DNA of 64,000 bases from Protula sp. h YS-2021 (lineage: Eukaryota > Annelida > Polychaeta > Sabellida > Serpulidae), in NCBI GenBank assembly GCA_949752745.1, contig OX457028.1, positions 3,750,952 to 3,814,951 of the forward strand, written 5' to 3'. Position 1 is the stretch's first letter. Each line of letters opens with the position of its first letter. A program made the translations under genes and the position numbers. Of the stretch, positions 1 to 13,739 are shown piece after piece. The notes beneath the pieces are model-generated. The model searched no databases. It was not told the DNA's origin and saw only the letters and a list, made by a program, of their open reading frames with translations.

Positions 1-57
1 TTCTATATCTCTTTGTTTAAGTTGGCATTTTGTATGCAAATCTCACATTATTTTTAG

Positions 58-3000
58 AATCAGAGAACGAGTTCTGTTCGGTGTATCCACAATCTAATGT
101 TGTAACACTTCCCAGCGGATGCCTTCATCAGAACGCCATGACCATAGATAAAAGGATGTGTGAAGCGAATCCCTGCAACACAGAAAACACCACAGGCTGT
201 GCGAGCTCCGGGACTTGCTGCTGTGGTATAACGTCATCATCACAAGTACTTGTTAACTGCATAAAGTATTCGCTTTCGGTATATGTTGTCACTTCCTGTG
301 GCTGCACCGTATGTACACAGCCATCTTTGACAGTATTTGGATTTGCTGGATCTCGGCAGGGTGATCCGCTACAACACGCTCACATATACAATGGTAACAT
401 TCTTATTGGTTATACAGAAGCAGATGGGACATTTTCGGTTGACATTTACCGACATGAGACAAGAGTGTCCTTGCTATTTGTTGACAACCAAAATAAAATG
501 TTTCTGGACACCACGTATACCTTTTATGTACCAATTGACAGCTCAGACTCATTTTATATTCGAGTGATTGCTTTCAAAAGAGGACATCCCGCGCACATGA
601 ATTCATCCGAAGAAAATGCAATAGAAACAGAGTCTATGCTAATTCATCTTCCGAGGGACTCCTTTTACACACAAGATGGACAACGTTTTGAAGTGAGCCC
701 TTATTTTGTTGCCTACTGGGCCTACTTTTTAGTCTACGTTTTAAGCATAATGAAAAAATTTTCTCTTATTTTTTCTTTTCTTCTCTCCTTCTTTCAATTC
801 GCAACCTCAGTGTTACGATATTTGAATGAGCTTAATAAATTATTGATGAATACAGTTTTACGTTTTACAAAACCCTCATTTTTCACCTTTAGCTGTTATA
901 AATGATACCTTTTGATATGTATCAGGCTGTTATCAGTGACTATTGTTCATCAATTACATTATTACATTCTTGAGCATAAATCAAAATGACAGAACCACAC
1001 AAACGATAGCACTGATTAAAAGGAAAAATCCTCGCGCACCTGTAGCAAAGGTAGCATGACACTGAAAGATAAGTGCCAACGGTATGCATTGCTATCAATT
1101 AGAAATATTTTACACTCCTCTGTGATGTTTCTGTCATATAGTTACGTTGATGTGGCGATTTCAAGTACACACCTTCAGTAGCGAGTAGCATAACGTTTTA
1201 TATGCTAGAAATGCGGTGAATACGGAAGTGCGCAAGTACCAGGCTTATATACCAGTCAAAATACTACTTCTTCCTTTGCACGCATAATGGCAATCATGTG
1301 AAACATTACTTTACTTGTTTTGTGCAGGGAAATGTTCGTTCAACATTAACAACAATTGATCCTACTCACGTGGAGGAAATGGCTGCAGCTCCAGAACACT
1401 TCTCTTTGATTGTTGAGAATGGAGACAATCAAACTTTGCAATCCAATGGTGCATTATTTAGATACGTATTTTTGGTTCTAATCCTAATTAGATAATTAAT
1501 AAGATACGTAAGAATTCCAAGAACAGAATATCTGAAGTCCAGAAATACGCCTATTTTCTTCACTTCCGCTTCATTTCAGTGTCATTATAAAATAAACCCG
1601 GAAATAAGACCTTTTTGCTTCACTTCCGCTTCGTTTCAGTGCCATTATAAAATACACCCGGAAATGACATTTTTCTTCACTTCCGCTTCGTTTCCTTACC
1701 ATTATAAAATAAATCCGACAATAAGCCCGTTTTTTCTTCATTTCCGCTTCGTTTCAGTGCCATTATAAAATACACCCAGAAATAAGATCACTTTTCTTCA
1801 CTTCCACTAAAACAATAAACCCGTAAATAAGATCATGTCGAAATTATGCTAACTTCAACCAGTCTCTAAAGGTGTCTCTAAAAGGGGTGCAATTGTATGT
1901 TTACAAATCTCCAACAGCAGTTGAATTTATTAAAGTTTACTGTGAAAAGCTTGATCTTAAGTTTTTGAGATAAAGGTATTCACTAATTTATACTGCAGGT
2001 TTGTCTGGCGTGCGATTTGAAGATGGCACAGGAAATAGACTGGGTGTATCGGGAGAAATATCCATATCATTGCCGTCAGAATCACATGGAAATAGAAGTG
2101 GCGTGTCTCAAATCAAAGCATGGACTCTTAACCCAGTAACTGGACTGTGGGTGTATGCTACGGATCTTAACGTTGAAGACAATGAATCTTCCCTGAGAAA
2201 ACGTCAGATCCTATCCAATGGCTGGGGTCAAAGTTCATATCAAACAAGAATTCGTGGGATCTCCATAAACTCCATTTGGTTTGATTTTGATGCTGTTTCT
2301 TCACAAGCATGTGTTGTGAAAGTGCGCTTGTTTAGTGATAACACCTATCAAAACCAATTATCTCATGGTCGAGTGTCAGTGGTATTTGAGGATTCTAATG
2401 GCTACCATTCACTATCAAGTCTCCGCGTTCGTACCGACCAGGGAAATTTGCACGGTTACTGCATCGTATTACCCTGTCAGACAAAGCGCAGTGGTTCTTC
2501 TATGCGTTTCCGTGGCTACATATTTGCTGATGATGAAAATGGAGAATTGATTCCTGCTTCTATAAACGACAGCGGCCTTGACAACAGTCACTTGAAATTA
2601 ACTGAAAATCTTCATTACGAAATTATTGAGAATAAAATCAAAGTGGATTTCAACGAGCAGTTAGTTAACTTTGAATTTAAAGGACCGTTTTATGACTGGG
2701 AGGGAAAGTGGTCTTATTCGCATGCTTGTTCAGGGGCTGACATTTCAGATAATCATTTTAGATTTTATCAAAAACCATCCTGCTATTTAAGTACTAACTT
2801 TATTGATTTCGTCCCAGTGAACCCATACCAGGAGCTTTCTAGTAACTATTTACTATGGCATGACTTGTTTAGTTATTTCCCTGAATTCGGCCCTGTTGCT
2901 AGAAGGAGCAAACCCTTTAGAACATGCTTTATAAAAGTCTTAGCCCCAGCAGACACAAGGGTACAAGCGTCGAGCTATGTAGCTGATGAGAATCATGCGT

Positions 3001-3782
3001 TCTATGAGAGCTCGGACAATGTGTACGGAGTACGACAGGACTGTGTCACTAATGGCGCAGTGTGTCTGGAAGTAAGACCTCCAGGGATGCCGAGACGATC
3101 AGCTCAAGAGAACAGTGACTTTCAAGAACAGAAAGTTCTGATTAGAATACAGACAATAGATCCCGTGTATTCAGTGATAGATATATCATCGCACCTATTG
3201 AATGCCACTGATTTTGCAGATAATATCATTAATCTAGGTGGTACCTTTGAGGTAAGCCTTTTGTGGATCACGCTGAACATATTTCAATGTGTCATATAAG
3301 GCTGCTTTAGGCATTATCGGGACCAGGCAAGTATACAAAAGGATAATATAGGCCTTATCGGGACCATGCACATATATGTTAAATATATGGCATTAGCGGT
3401 ACCACTTTTATTTTGCATATTTTTTAAATTTTTATTATAATTTTTGAATTTTTTATGATTATAATTGTGAGTCAATATTTAACATATTAAGCTCGCACAT
3501 AAAATAAAAAATAAATGATATTTTAATATAGTTTAATATATAATATTAGGCGAAAATTGTAATGCGGTCTTGATAATGCCTATTATATACAATATATAAT
3601 ATATACAAGAGAATAATTATAAACTAAAAATTTATCAAAATAGCAAAATTCTCGCAAAATAGTGGAGTGTAAATGATGTTTCGATATAAATTCTTTACAA
3701 CAACAGCAAAGTTTAATGTTTTTAACAAATATGTGACATGGAGCACCGAAGTCAAAATTATCGAGGCCCTCTTTTGGTCCCG

Positions 3783-3813
<31 letters not shown>

Positions 3814-4381
3814 TTCAATACGTTACAAATATATGAGTTAAATAGAAATACTCAGACAACAAACTTTAACTCAGTGAATTATATATTTTTGGAAAGAAAA
3901 TAACGAAACATTTATTTTCTCTCTCTCTCTCTCTGTCTCTCTCTCTCTCTCTCTCTCCTCCTCCTCCTCCTCCTCCTCCTCCTCTCTCTAAAATGAACTT
4001 ATATACATTAATCATATGAAAGCCAGTTTTTCATATAATACTTGTGTTATCTTGTTTTATCAAGGCAGGAAATACTAACAAACTACTTAACTTCAACTCT
4101 TAATTGGTTTCTGATATTTACTATATTTTTGCTTAAGACGTACAGTAAATGTGTATTTATTTTAAGTTACAATTTTTTGCCCAGTAACATTCTTTCAATT
4201 TGCGTTTAGATGTACCTAACAACGGCAGATGGATACTCCCCTAATCATGGCATATATTGCTCCCAAGGCCATACTCAAACACTTGCAGAACAGCAGGCTT
4301 TATCCATGTGCAAAAACGGTACCAGTTCTGGGACCAGTACCAGCCTAAGCTTTTGGGCAGTTCAATTTGGAGACCAAAAAG
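58..4381 (+). CDS. CILP-like (cartilage intermediate layer protein-like) secreted protein, partial, 4 exons seen
   Basis: Four exons chain in frame. Exon A is 58-692 (acceptor tttttag, donor gtgagc), B 1328-1448 (acceptor tgtgcag, weak donor gtgcat), C 1999-3251 (acceptor actgcag, donor gtaagc) and D 4210-4381 (acceptor gtttag, weak donor gtgcaa). Exon phases 0, 1 and 0 agree across the introns. The product is rich in cysteine (CEANPC, GTCCCG, CGCTVC) and has a carboxypeptidase-regulatory-like beta-sandwich segment (HAHIYNGNILIGYTEADGTF), followed by a long ectodomain with VRFEDGTGNRLGVSGEISI and a C-terminal EVRPPGMPRR segment. This resembles invertebrate CILP-like extracellular matrix proteins. 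No transmembrane segment is seen in the exons. The 5' end lies outside the window and no convincing later exon was found. The donors of B and D are weak, so those ends are tentative. Family assignment rests on overall pattern, not on an alignment. Confidence 0.6.
1555..1830. repeat. About 61-bp tandem repeat, about 4.5 copies
   Basis: Direct repeats start with cttcacttccgcttcgtttc and contain ccattataaaataaacccgg. They lie in the intron between exons B and C of the CILP-like gene. Copies differ by scattered substitutions and the last is truncated. Confidence 0.85.
3313..3787. mobile_element. Small AT-rich inverted-repeat element (MITE-like)
   Basis: The 13-bp end attatcgggacca at 3313-3325 is the exact reverse complement of tggtcccgataat at 3775-3787. 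The interior is very AT-rich and non-coding, with a further cttatcgggaccat copy near 3355. It sits in the intron after exon C of the CILP-like gene. Its right end abuts (TA)n, so a target duplication cannot be judged. Confidence 0.5.
3787..3990. repeat. (TA)n, (CT)n and (CTC)n microsatellites
   Basis: A TA run at 3787-3812 is followed by a CT run with single interruptions and a run of CTC triplets at about 3920-3988. All are intronic, upstream of exon D of the CILP-like gene. Confidence 0.9.
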
Positions 4382-4925
4382 GTGCAAAGTTTTATTTATC
4401 TTCATTTTAAACGGATTTATTTTAAAGCCACTAATATGCCTTTCATACCAACGTTTTTAACTTTTTTATTGTAAAAATGAAAGTCTAAAAAGATATGTGA
4501 GCTTTCGATATTTATATGTACAAGACAGGAAAATGGCGGTTGGTACTCAATTATTTTTGGGTATTTCTAAACTTGTATTTCTTTTTTATAAAGTATCATA
4601 TGGCGAATGGTGGTAGGTATGAGCCTTTAAGGTTTGTTGCAAACGAAGTCTAAAATGTGAAGAGAAAAACAATACAACTAAATTTCACTATAATGCTTTG
4701 ATGCAATTAAAATTTTTTGTTGTCATTTTTAATAGAAAATTGAATCTTCATTTTGTATTTTTTTAACAATTTGCAGTCAATTATTAGTAATTATTCCGGG
4801 GAATTTAATTTTAACGTAATAATTCCTGTTATAATTAAGCCACTTTGAAATATGTAACATGATTTAAGTCTTAAATGTTCAATTGAAACTGTAAAACAGC
4901 AATAAAGAAACAGCAAAATTTACAA
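4382..4925. other. AT-rich sequence, no feature seen
   Basis: I see no exon with good splice sites and coding character here. A short in-frame continuation after an acceptor-like tttgcag near 4778 would end after three codons. It is too weak to call. Confidence 0.4.
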
Positions 4926-4929
4926 ATTA

Positions 4930-5335
4930 ACTCCCCAGCCGCTAGCAAGTATCACAACAGAGGGTACAGCTGGTGTGTAAATTGATACCAACTCAAGTAC
5001 AGAACCCATTACAATTACTGCAACAAAGAGTAGAGCCCGTATGTAAAATGAAAACAAATTAAGCAATCAACCAATAGTAAGTACTACAGCAGCAGGTGCA
5101 GCCGGTGTGCAAAATGATAACAAATTAAATGCAGAATTGATAGCAAGTACTTCAACGGAGGGTATATTCTGCATGTAAATAATGAGAAATTAAATACAGA
5201 ACCGATAGGAAGTACTCAAGTACGATAACATAGGATACCTATGTGAAATGATAGCAGATTACATACAGAACCAGTAGATATTACTACAACAGAGAGTAAA
5301 GCCGGTATGAAGATTGATAGCACATTAAGTACACA
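4930..5335. repeat. Degenerate tandem repeat of about 68 bp, about 6 copies
   Basis: Recurring blocks such as gatagcaagtactacaacag, gagggtacagccggtgtg and aaatgatagcaaattaa follow in the same order about six times with many substitutions. This is an old, diverged minisatellite. The stretch from here to 6050 holds nothing else I recognise. Confidence 0.7.
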
Positions 5336-6054
5336 AATAATAAAAATTATGCATTTGATTGGGACACATAATAAGAAGTACTAAATGGCTTGAGAAAAAC
5401 TTTTGAATTATCTAAAAACTACACAGTATGATAATTATACTAAAAAAATCATGTACCGAGTCTAAGTACCAAAATTCATACAGCTTTCTCCAATACTGTT
5501 CTTGTAATGCTCCTGTGGCCATTCTTATGTGATTCTATGATCTGAAGCTGCCGAGAGGTTTGTTATCCAGTGTGACGTCACAAATGCACAATACCTTAAC
5601 ATTTTAACTGATCAAATATTGCTCGTTTTACATATAAAGTGCAGATAAATTTCCCTAACTAATTTAAAAGATGGTTATACAGACATACCAGAGTATTCCT
5701 CTGTCCATGTGATTTTCCTAGTCCAAACCGTTAAAGGTCAGAAAAACATTAGACGGCAACGCACTGCACGAATTCATGAAAGGATTGGCTATTGGAAATC
5801 CTAAAGTCAAGATATAAACGTACAACAGGCAACACAGTTTCATACAGACGATTTACTTTATTAAAGTGATATTTGAGATTATTAACATCCAGTGTTCTAG
5901 CATTTCAAATATCAAGGCAGCATGACTTGTGAAAATGTGGCCAATATGAGAACAACACTGTATTTTAAACAGTTTGAATCATTACAAAAGGTTCTTAACA
6001 TTGTACTATTTATTCACTGGTGATATTAAAATTGTCAACAATATAATCTGACAG

Positions 6055-7205
6055 GTGCTGAAAGGTCAGCATGCCACTGTGGTTTTGCGCTTACTATTGG
6101 GGTCATGTGCTTATCACTGCAGTCATGTGCTTAGGACTGTGGCGATGTGCTTACACTATGATCATGTGCTTACCACTGCGGTCCTGTACTTATGACTGTG
6201 GTCATGTGCTTAATATTGTGGTTATGTGCTCAATACTGTGGTCATATGTTGACAATATGGTCAGGTGCTGGGTACGGTGGTCATGTGCTTGCCACTGTGG
6301 CGATGTGCTTACACTATGATCACGTGCGTACCACTGCGGTCCTGTACTTACCGTTGTGGTCATATGCTTAATACTCTGGTTATATGCTTAATGCTTTGGT
6401 GATGAGCATACTGCTATGGTCATGTGCTTAAAATGTTGTCAAGTACTGGCCACTGTGATCATGTGTTTACCATCGTGGTTCTATGCCTACGACTGTTACC
6501 AAAATTAATGCTGTGGTGATGTGCTTGCTACTCTGGTCATGTGGAGACCACTGTGGTCATTTACTTACCCCTTCGGCCATGTACAACTCACTGTAGTACT
6601 GTACGTACCACTATGATCATGTGCTTACCACTGTAGTCATGTACTTATCATTGTGATAATGTACGTAGCGCTGTTGTCGTGTGCTTCACAGTGTTGTGTT
6701 GTGCTTACCACTGTGGCCACGTGCCTACCACTAAGGTTATGTATTCAGAACTATGATGATATCCTTACCACTGGCGTACTGTTGCTAACCACTGTGATCA
6801 AGTGCTTACCACTGGTACCTACTGCTTACCACTGTGATAATTTGCTTGCAACAGTACAAATGTTTCTGCCTCCGCCGTCATGTCATTACTACTGTAGTCA
6901 CATGCTTACAACTGTAGCCATGTGCGTGCTTATGTGTTTGGTTACCACAGCTGTCATGCGCTTGCCATTTGTGGTCGTATGCTCACAACTGGGGTCAAGT
7001 GTTTACCACTCTGATCAAGTGCCTTTTACTGTGGTTATGTGGTTATAACGGTGGTTATGTGTTTACCACTCTGGTCATGTGTTTACTACTGTGGTCATGT
7101 GTTTATAACTCTGGTCAAGGGTCAATACTGTGGTCATGTGCTTACCACTCTGGTCATACTCTTACTACTGTGCTCACGTGCGTTTTACTGTGGTTATGTG
7201 GTTAT
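6055..7205. repeat. Minisatellite of about 19-20 bp units, roughly 1.15 kb
   Basis: Variants of ctgtggtcatgtgcttacca repeat throughout, with indels and substitutions (cactgcggtcctgtacttac, ctctggtcatgtgtttacta). The open frames across it are low-complexity shadows of the repeat. Confidence 0.9.
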
Positions 7206-7419
7206 ATCCCATAGTTGCCCAGTGTGCGGATATGTCCACTGTACATTTGTCAATCAATGTTCCAGACATTTCCAGGGCAGTTAATGAAACCACAGGCATC
7301 AAGCAAATCGCTGGCAGAAACTATGACGTCACATCCAAAAGATAAGGTAAATTTCTGATACACTTTTTAATACCACCTTATACAGGAGAAGGGGTTAGAG
7401 CAGTCATCAAAGGTATATG

Positions 7420-9170
7420 CGTCTGTGAATATGGGCGCATTTAAGTTGAAAACCGGTTCTTCTTCTCAGCTAAAAGCCAGAATATTGGCCAAAAACCAAT
7501 GTTTTTAAAAAGTATCTCCTCCTAGCGTTTCAATGGAAACGCTTTAATTTTTGGTAATTCGCCAAAAATTAGAGAAATATTGGCTTGGTAAAAAAAAATT
7601 AGTAAACTCTAAGCTCACACTAGAGAAATGGCCTTACTGTCTAGAAATTTTGGTTAAAGCTAGAAGTTATTGATACTTAACTGGCTTTTACAGTTTTTTC
7701 GCTTTCAAAAACAAGTGAGGGAAACATTGGCAAAACTGTAATTACTTACTAAAATCTTAACTAAAGCTAGTATTTAATCGTAACGTCTTAAAATTTTAAC
7801 GAGGAAAGCGGACATTACTTAATTTTAAAACTTAACTGATGCCAGAGAAATTTAATAAAAATACGGGATTATCTGATTATTACTGGTTTTCTTAAATACT
7901 AGACTCTTGACTAACGCTAGTAGTATGATATGAAAGTCTCAACATTTTCAATGAAAGAAGTTGACATTGTTACCTACCTGGCTATTTTTATAATTATTTT
8001 TGGTTATTTGACAAAACCTTGGGGGAAATATTCTTACTGAAAAGTAACCAAACACCACAGCCTACTCTTTTGAAGTTTTGGTTGATGGTACCGAGGATTG
8101 GTACCTACATTTCTTTGAAGCGGCCTATGTGCCCATTTGGTTATTTGGTTTTCCATGATTAGAGAAATGTGGCAGAAATATTGAGAAGAAATAATTTCTC
8201 ACCAAAAATCTTAAATAAGCCTAGTTATATAATCTTATACTATAAATTGAATTAGTGAAGATAGCATTAGAACCTACCTGTTACTTTCTTTGATGATTCG
8301 CCAAAATATTTCAGAAATATTTGCGAAACAGCAATTTCTTAGTAGGAAAGTGATTACATTGTGAGAGAGACATGTAAGAGACACATGTGTCTATCTTTCT
8401 ATTTCTTTTTTAGAGATTTTCAAAAACTTGTAGAAAATTTTGACAAAATCCAAATTGTTTTAGTAATCTCTTTATTGTGAGCAGGGAAACAACGTTACTG
8501 ACTTGAAGTTTCCTAATTCCAGAGAAATAGCCTTTTTTTAAATTTTAGCTAAAGCTATTTCCAATGTTATTCAAATGGATGTTCCCTTTTTCCCATGATT
8601 CGGAAAAAATACTCAAAGAATTTGGCGAAAAAACTAATTTCTTATTAAAATCTTAAGGCTAAAATCTTTCTGTATTAAATTTTAAAACAGCGAATCAAAC
8701 CATAGTACTTCCTACTACTTTTTTGTGAATAGCCAAAATTAGCCAAAAACCTATGTTTAGAAAAAAACGTATTTTTTAAAAGAAAAGTTAATAAATCCTG
8801 ATGGAATGTGTGGGTGTCTATCTGGCTATTTGTTTTTCTTAACAGCTGGCGTCTTTTTTCAGCAGTTGGCGGAAATATGCGCAAAAAGCTGTTTTCGTAA
8901 ATTATTAACAGAAATTAGTAAAATAGTCCTACTCTTGTTAAGTGTTAAGCAAGTGTATCAAGAATTACTGTCTACCTGGCTATTACTTTATAGTGATTCA
9001 CAACAAACTGGCTTTGCTATTATTATTATTGTTACTTTTTATTGCGGATGTAGTCTTATTGCCTTCATATTTTGGCTACAACTTGTTTTGGTGATTCGCC
9101 AAAAATTTTGGGATAGATTCGCGATAAATCATTTTGCAATAAAATACCTACGCTAGGTACATATCCTCAA
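7420..9170. repeat. Diffuse, highly diverged repeated segments
   Basis: A block resembling gattcgccaaaaattttaga, often followed by aaatattggcgaaa and aatttcttactaaaatctta, recurs near 7545, 8145, 8285, 8590 and 9090 at irregular spacing. It looks like an ancient array of 150-300 bp units. No protein-coding gene is recognised here. Confidence 0.45.
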
Positions 9171-9395
9171 TGTCTTGAAAATTTGGTTAGCGATCATACA
9201 TTTTTATACCAATATTCGTGAACTGAGGTATTATCTATGGACAATCTTGTTTTTATATCTGTTGATTCAACATGCTTTTTCAAACGCCTGTCATGTGCTG
9301 GGAGAGTATGATCAGGGAGGTCGAAATAGCAGTAACCTATAGCAGAAATAGCACCAACAATAAGCTATTTCTACAGAAACGTTTTGATGTTTTAG

Positions 9396-9632
9396 ATGCA
9401 AAATGATTGGCTAAAGGCTTCAGAAATGATAGAAAAAAAGTATGAAAAGTCACGAAAAAGTTTATTGCATCTCGAAACGCATCGTTTGCAAAGACAATTA
9501 ATACTATTTTATTTACTTGATCATTGGTTTACAGATGAACCAAACGAACTTGCAGTCTACACATTACCCCAGTCGAAAAGTCTCGCATTTGCAATAAGTA
9601 AATTTAAAGTAGAAGTTTCTGATTGTTTTTAA
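9396..9632 (+). CDS. Unrecognised short open frame, possible exon
   Basis: A 78-codon frame directly follows an acceptor-like gttttag. It reads as an alpha-helical, charged segment (ASEMIEKKYEKSRKSLLHLE, then DHWFTDEPNELAVYTLPQSK) and ends with a stop. Composition is more protein-like than the surrounding AT-rich DNA, but I recognise no family and see no partner exon. It could be a terminal exon, a transposon fragment or chance. Confidence 0.2.
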   Translation: MQNDWLKASEMIEKKYEKSRKSLLHLETHRLQRQLILFYLLDHWFTDEPNELAVYTLPQSKSLAFAISKFKVEVSDCF

Positions 9633-9639
9633 ACAAAGG

Positions 9640-10035
9640 TTCACACTGATTCATGAAATTAACAAAGTGAGCAATTAAAGATGTGTATTTTGTTAACTCA
9701 AAGATTGTAAAAAATATTTTAAAAAACCACGCAATGTTTTCTTATTTAATGATTCTTAGGGGAAGTAGCAAACGATTTTGGCTTGCCATTGCAAGAATCA
9801 AGAACACAATTTTGAAGGTTTTACAGAAACTCAATACGAAGATGGAACGTGACTGGAACTGATAATTGAATAATTACTTAACGTGTTTTGGAATATTTAA
9901 ACATGTTGATGTTTTGTTTAATTTTCTTCTAATATAAACAGCAACAATTATTTTGATAGTTTTATTGGCCTGGGTTAAATATATCATATGTAGTAGAACA
10001 TTTTGTTTGCTCTGTAATAGAAGTGTGTCTTTATT
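9640..10035. other. AT-rich sequence, no feature seen
   Basis: I find no gene, RNA or clear repeat in this interval. Confidence 0.4.
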
Positions 10036-10039
10036 TGTT

Positions 10040-10350
10040 ATAGAAACACCATAAGGACATGAAAACAGTACAATAACAACATGATAACAATGCGATAACT
10101 GAACAATAAAAGAAATATAACACAATAGCATCACGATAACAACATAATAACAACACGACAACAACACGATAATAAGACAATAACAACAAGATCATAAAAC
10201 GATAACAACACGGTGACAACCTATATCAAAACCGATAACAGCACGATTACAGCACGTTAATAACATGATAACAACACGAGAGCAACACGATTACAGCGGA
10301 ATAAAAACCCAATAACAATACGATATCAACACTAAAACAGCACAATAAAA
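10040..10350. repeat. Short-unit tandem repeat of about 10-11 bp
   Basis: Units of the type gataacaacac, with variants, run for about 300 bp. The minus-strand open frames over it, rich in Leu, Cys and Tyr, are repeat shadows. Confidence 0.8.
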
Positions 10351-11740
10351 GCGTACGTGGTAAAAAGCGTAAATGTCTAAAAATGATTGAAAGTCAAGAA
10401 TCTGTTTGTCATTTCTTTCTGAGAAAAATAGACAGAACATGCTTATTCTTCGTTCAAATAACGGAGCTCGATCATATATTTGATATTATAAAATATATAT
10501 TTGATATTATAAAGCAACTACAACATGTTTAAACAAAAATACTTTGAACATAAATTGGAGCATAAATTTGTAAAATCGAAGACATTGATAGTATATTGAT
10601 ATGTAACCAAAATATTACTCACAAAAAGCATGTTAATGCAGTGTACAGAATAATTTTAGTAAAAACTTAGAGTAAAGTAAAGACATAGACACCTATTAAT
10701 AACACCTGTGTTTTCACAAGAATAAAAAACTAAGAATGCCTTGAAGGAAAATTGTCATTTGGATACTGAAATTATTCCATACTAAATCTTTGAAAGTGAA
10801 AGAGAAGTGGAAGAGAAGCGTCATCAATCAATTAAAAACAGTAATTAGCAATGAGAGCAAAAGCGCGCTTATGGAGGATACTTTAGTACCATTAACATAG
10901 CAATGTAATATTTTACTTATTTTATATATTTGTCACATAGATTCTATTTCTTATATAACTGCATTCTTAATTGCATTTTATCTAACAATATAATTTGACA
11001 TTGGTCAACATACAGACAGTGATTTAGCTTAAAAGTCTCTTCTGTGTATTCAGCACATTATGATACGCTTTGGCAAAGATGTAATTCTGGCCTGTGGATC
11101 TAAACGAGTAATACTTGTGCGATGGTGATTACTACAATACCCATTGTGAAATATCTCGCACCACATCCATGTAAACCCTTTTAAAATGATAAACAGTGCC
11201 CACAGTACCAACAGTATTTTCCTGGTAGAACAGTTTCTTGTTCTTTGTTGAAATATGGTGTTGCAAGGAGCTGAGTTGTTCTACCTTGTAGACAAAAAAG
11301 TAAAAAAATAAGGTGAAGTTGGAAAGATGTTCTGAGATATTAACATGGCTGTCTCATTCAAACATTTCTGTATTGCTATTTCTATTGGTCGTATTTCACC
11401 ATGCACATTCCATAATAATTCCATAATTCCAACAAGTAAGTATTCATGTGGCCTAAAGTAACCAGGTTATTTGAAATAATATGTACAAGTAACAATAAAC
11501 AACAAGAGGACATTAAGCTGTACACTACATATCACATCGAGATTACTTAAAGATATCAAAACACGTTGTATCTACTGTTTGTAACCCTCTCATCACTGAT
11601 TCTGTTTTCATTATTGCAGTGTATTTAGAATTAATCTTTTAGTGTGCAATTTAAAACAGTGCATCATTCAAACAATTTCCAATTGGCACCAATGTCACAA
11701 TCAAGAGAAAAACCAGCAAGAGATTAATTGCATGATGTTT
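10351..11740. other. AT-rich sequence, no feature seen
   Basis: No open frame with coding character, RNA gene or ordered repeat was recognised. Confidence 0.4.
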
Positions 11741-11744
11741 TAAT

Positions 11745-12215
11745 GTTCAGGCAGTATTCTGCTATTTGGGCAGTATGTTTATATTTAGGTAATATGTTTG
11801 TGTGTTACAGGACATATATGTATTACTATGTAAAAATTCAGGTAGTATGATTATATTTAGGCAGCATTTTTGTATTGTTTGTTTTTTATATTTAGCTGTA
11901 TATGCATAGACTGTACTTTGTGTTTAGGCAGTATTTTATATTTAGAGAAACTTTTATGTTTAGGTAGTATTTTCATGTTTAGGCAGAATGTACTTATTTA
12001 GTTGGTATGTCTATATTTAGTTAGTATTTTTTTAATTTTAGTCAGCATTTGCATATTTAGATATCTTTACATATAAGCTGGATTTTAATATTTAACAGCA
12101 TTTTAAAATTTCATCAGGCAGTATCATTATATCTAGATGGTATTTTAATATTTAAACAGTATTTTTTGAACATTTGAACTGGGTATTTTATGTTTAGGCA
12201 GTATGTTTATGTACC
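11745..12215. repeat. Degenerate repeat of about 20 bp (TTTAGGCAGTAT motif)
   Basis: The motif tatgtttaggcagtat and its variants recur many times between T-rich spacers, with a decayed, irregular period. Confidence 0.7.
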
Positions 12216-13735
12216 CGCGGCTTGCTTAATTAAAACTGAATAGGCTAGTTGAATTAAAACTGAATGTTTTCCTTTGTATGGCAATATTACATACTATTAG
12301 ACAGGAAATGTGAATCTTTTGTTTCCTTTATTTCAGTTATAAACAAAGTAACTATGCATAATCAGAATTGTATATACATAAGTTATTTATCTATGTTGTG
12401 TATGTGTGCATTTTTGCAGAATTTGTCATGTGCAAACTTTAATAAGTCATTGCACTTTTACGCAAAACAACATACATCTTGTGCCGGCTCTTAATTATGT
12501 CCCTGATGTAAAGACCAACCTTGTGTCAACTCGTAAATAGCTCGGTTCAACATGCATAAGTACAATAAACACCAAAAAACATCGTTGACATTGACAAGGT
12601 TGCGCTATATTATGGGTATTTCAGCACCGTCGATTATTTGCTACATTTCAGCAGGCGCATCAGTGATACTGATTTGTCTGGTGCTGACAATGCTAGTACT
12701 AGTCTTTACATAACTATACAGTTCCTGATGATTCTAGTGCAAGTTAAAGTGTTTTTGAAAAAGTAGATATATTTTCCAGATACAGTTTAAAGGGATAACT
12801 TGCTATTGTATCCAATTTGTGAAGTAAGTGCCATGTTCTTATTATCAAAATTGATAGATAACAGGAACCATTTTCATTTTTTACAGGAAATATTCTTTGA
12901 TTGTAGTGCATAACTTCTTGCTCTGTAAATTAAGTGGAAAGCATATAGGGCTATTAAATGAATCATAATAGAATACATGTTGGATGGTTAAAATTGGATT
13001 TTTGCTAATACATTGATATTGAACAACACTTAAAGCTCTGTATCCGATATCAATGAAAAGAAACAGGGAGTTTCTTTGGCAAGTTAATTATTTCTTGTAT
13101 CGTTTAATTCAACGGATATTAAACCCCGTGTTTCTTTGAAAAGTAAATTTATACTTTTTTATTTAATAGATAATAATCATTGGAGTAACGTTGTAAACCT
13201 CTGAAGTGATTCCAGAGTTTATTGGTATTTGATATATGAAACAGTATCAATCAATTAAATTCCTTGAATGAAGTATTATTTGCTAAGTACAAAATTACAC
13301 ACTGTCAAATAACAATTCTGTAGTGTTCAAGTGTGTTTCTACAGCTTCAGTGCAATACAAATAGATTGAAAGCTGAAAGCAAATTATCCCATTAAGTAAT
13401 AAAACACTATTTTTGAGAATTGCAGTGTTTGCGTAACGACGAAGAGCAAATTAATACAATTTTATTCGTCGTATATTTTATTTTTTGTCAAAAGTGTAAG
13501 GCTTTATTTTGTTTTTCACCAACAAATAAAATTAACTGGTAATTAAAATTGAGTAATAGTTGATAACAGGACATAGATATATCATGTTAAATATTGCAAT
13601 TTGAATCGTGGCATAAAACGACATACAGAAGTGTAAACGAATCCCTACACGGAATGCAATTTAAATATTGAATGCTTATTTTTTATGTCAAAATATAATT
13701 AAAGATATTAATATATCAATATAGATCTATTAATT
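12216..13735. other. AT-rich sequence, no feature seen
   Basis: Short open frames here lack support. No splice-bounded exon or repeat array is recognised. Confidence 0.4.
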
Positions 13736-13739
13736 TATA

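Noticed and set aside
6071..7345. Overlapping Cys/Leu/Tyr-rich plus-strand frames
   Set aside because: They follow the 19-20 bp minisatellite unit and have no splice or domain support.
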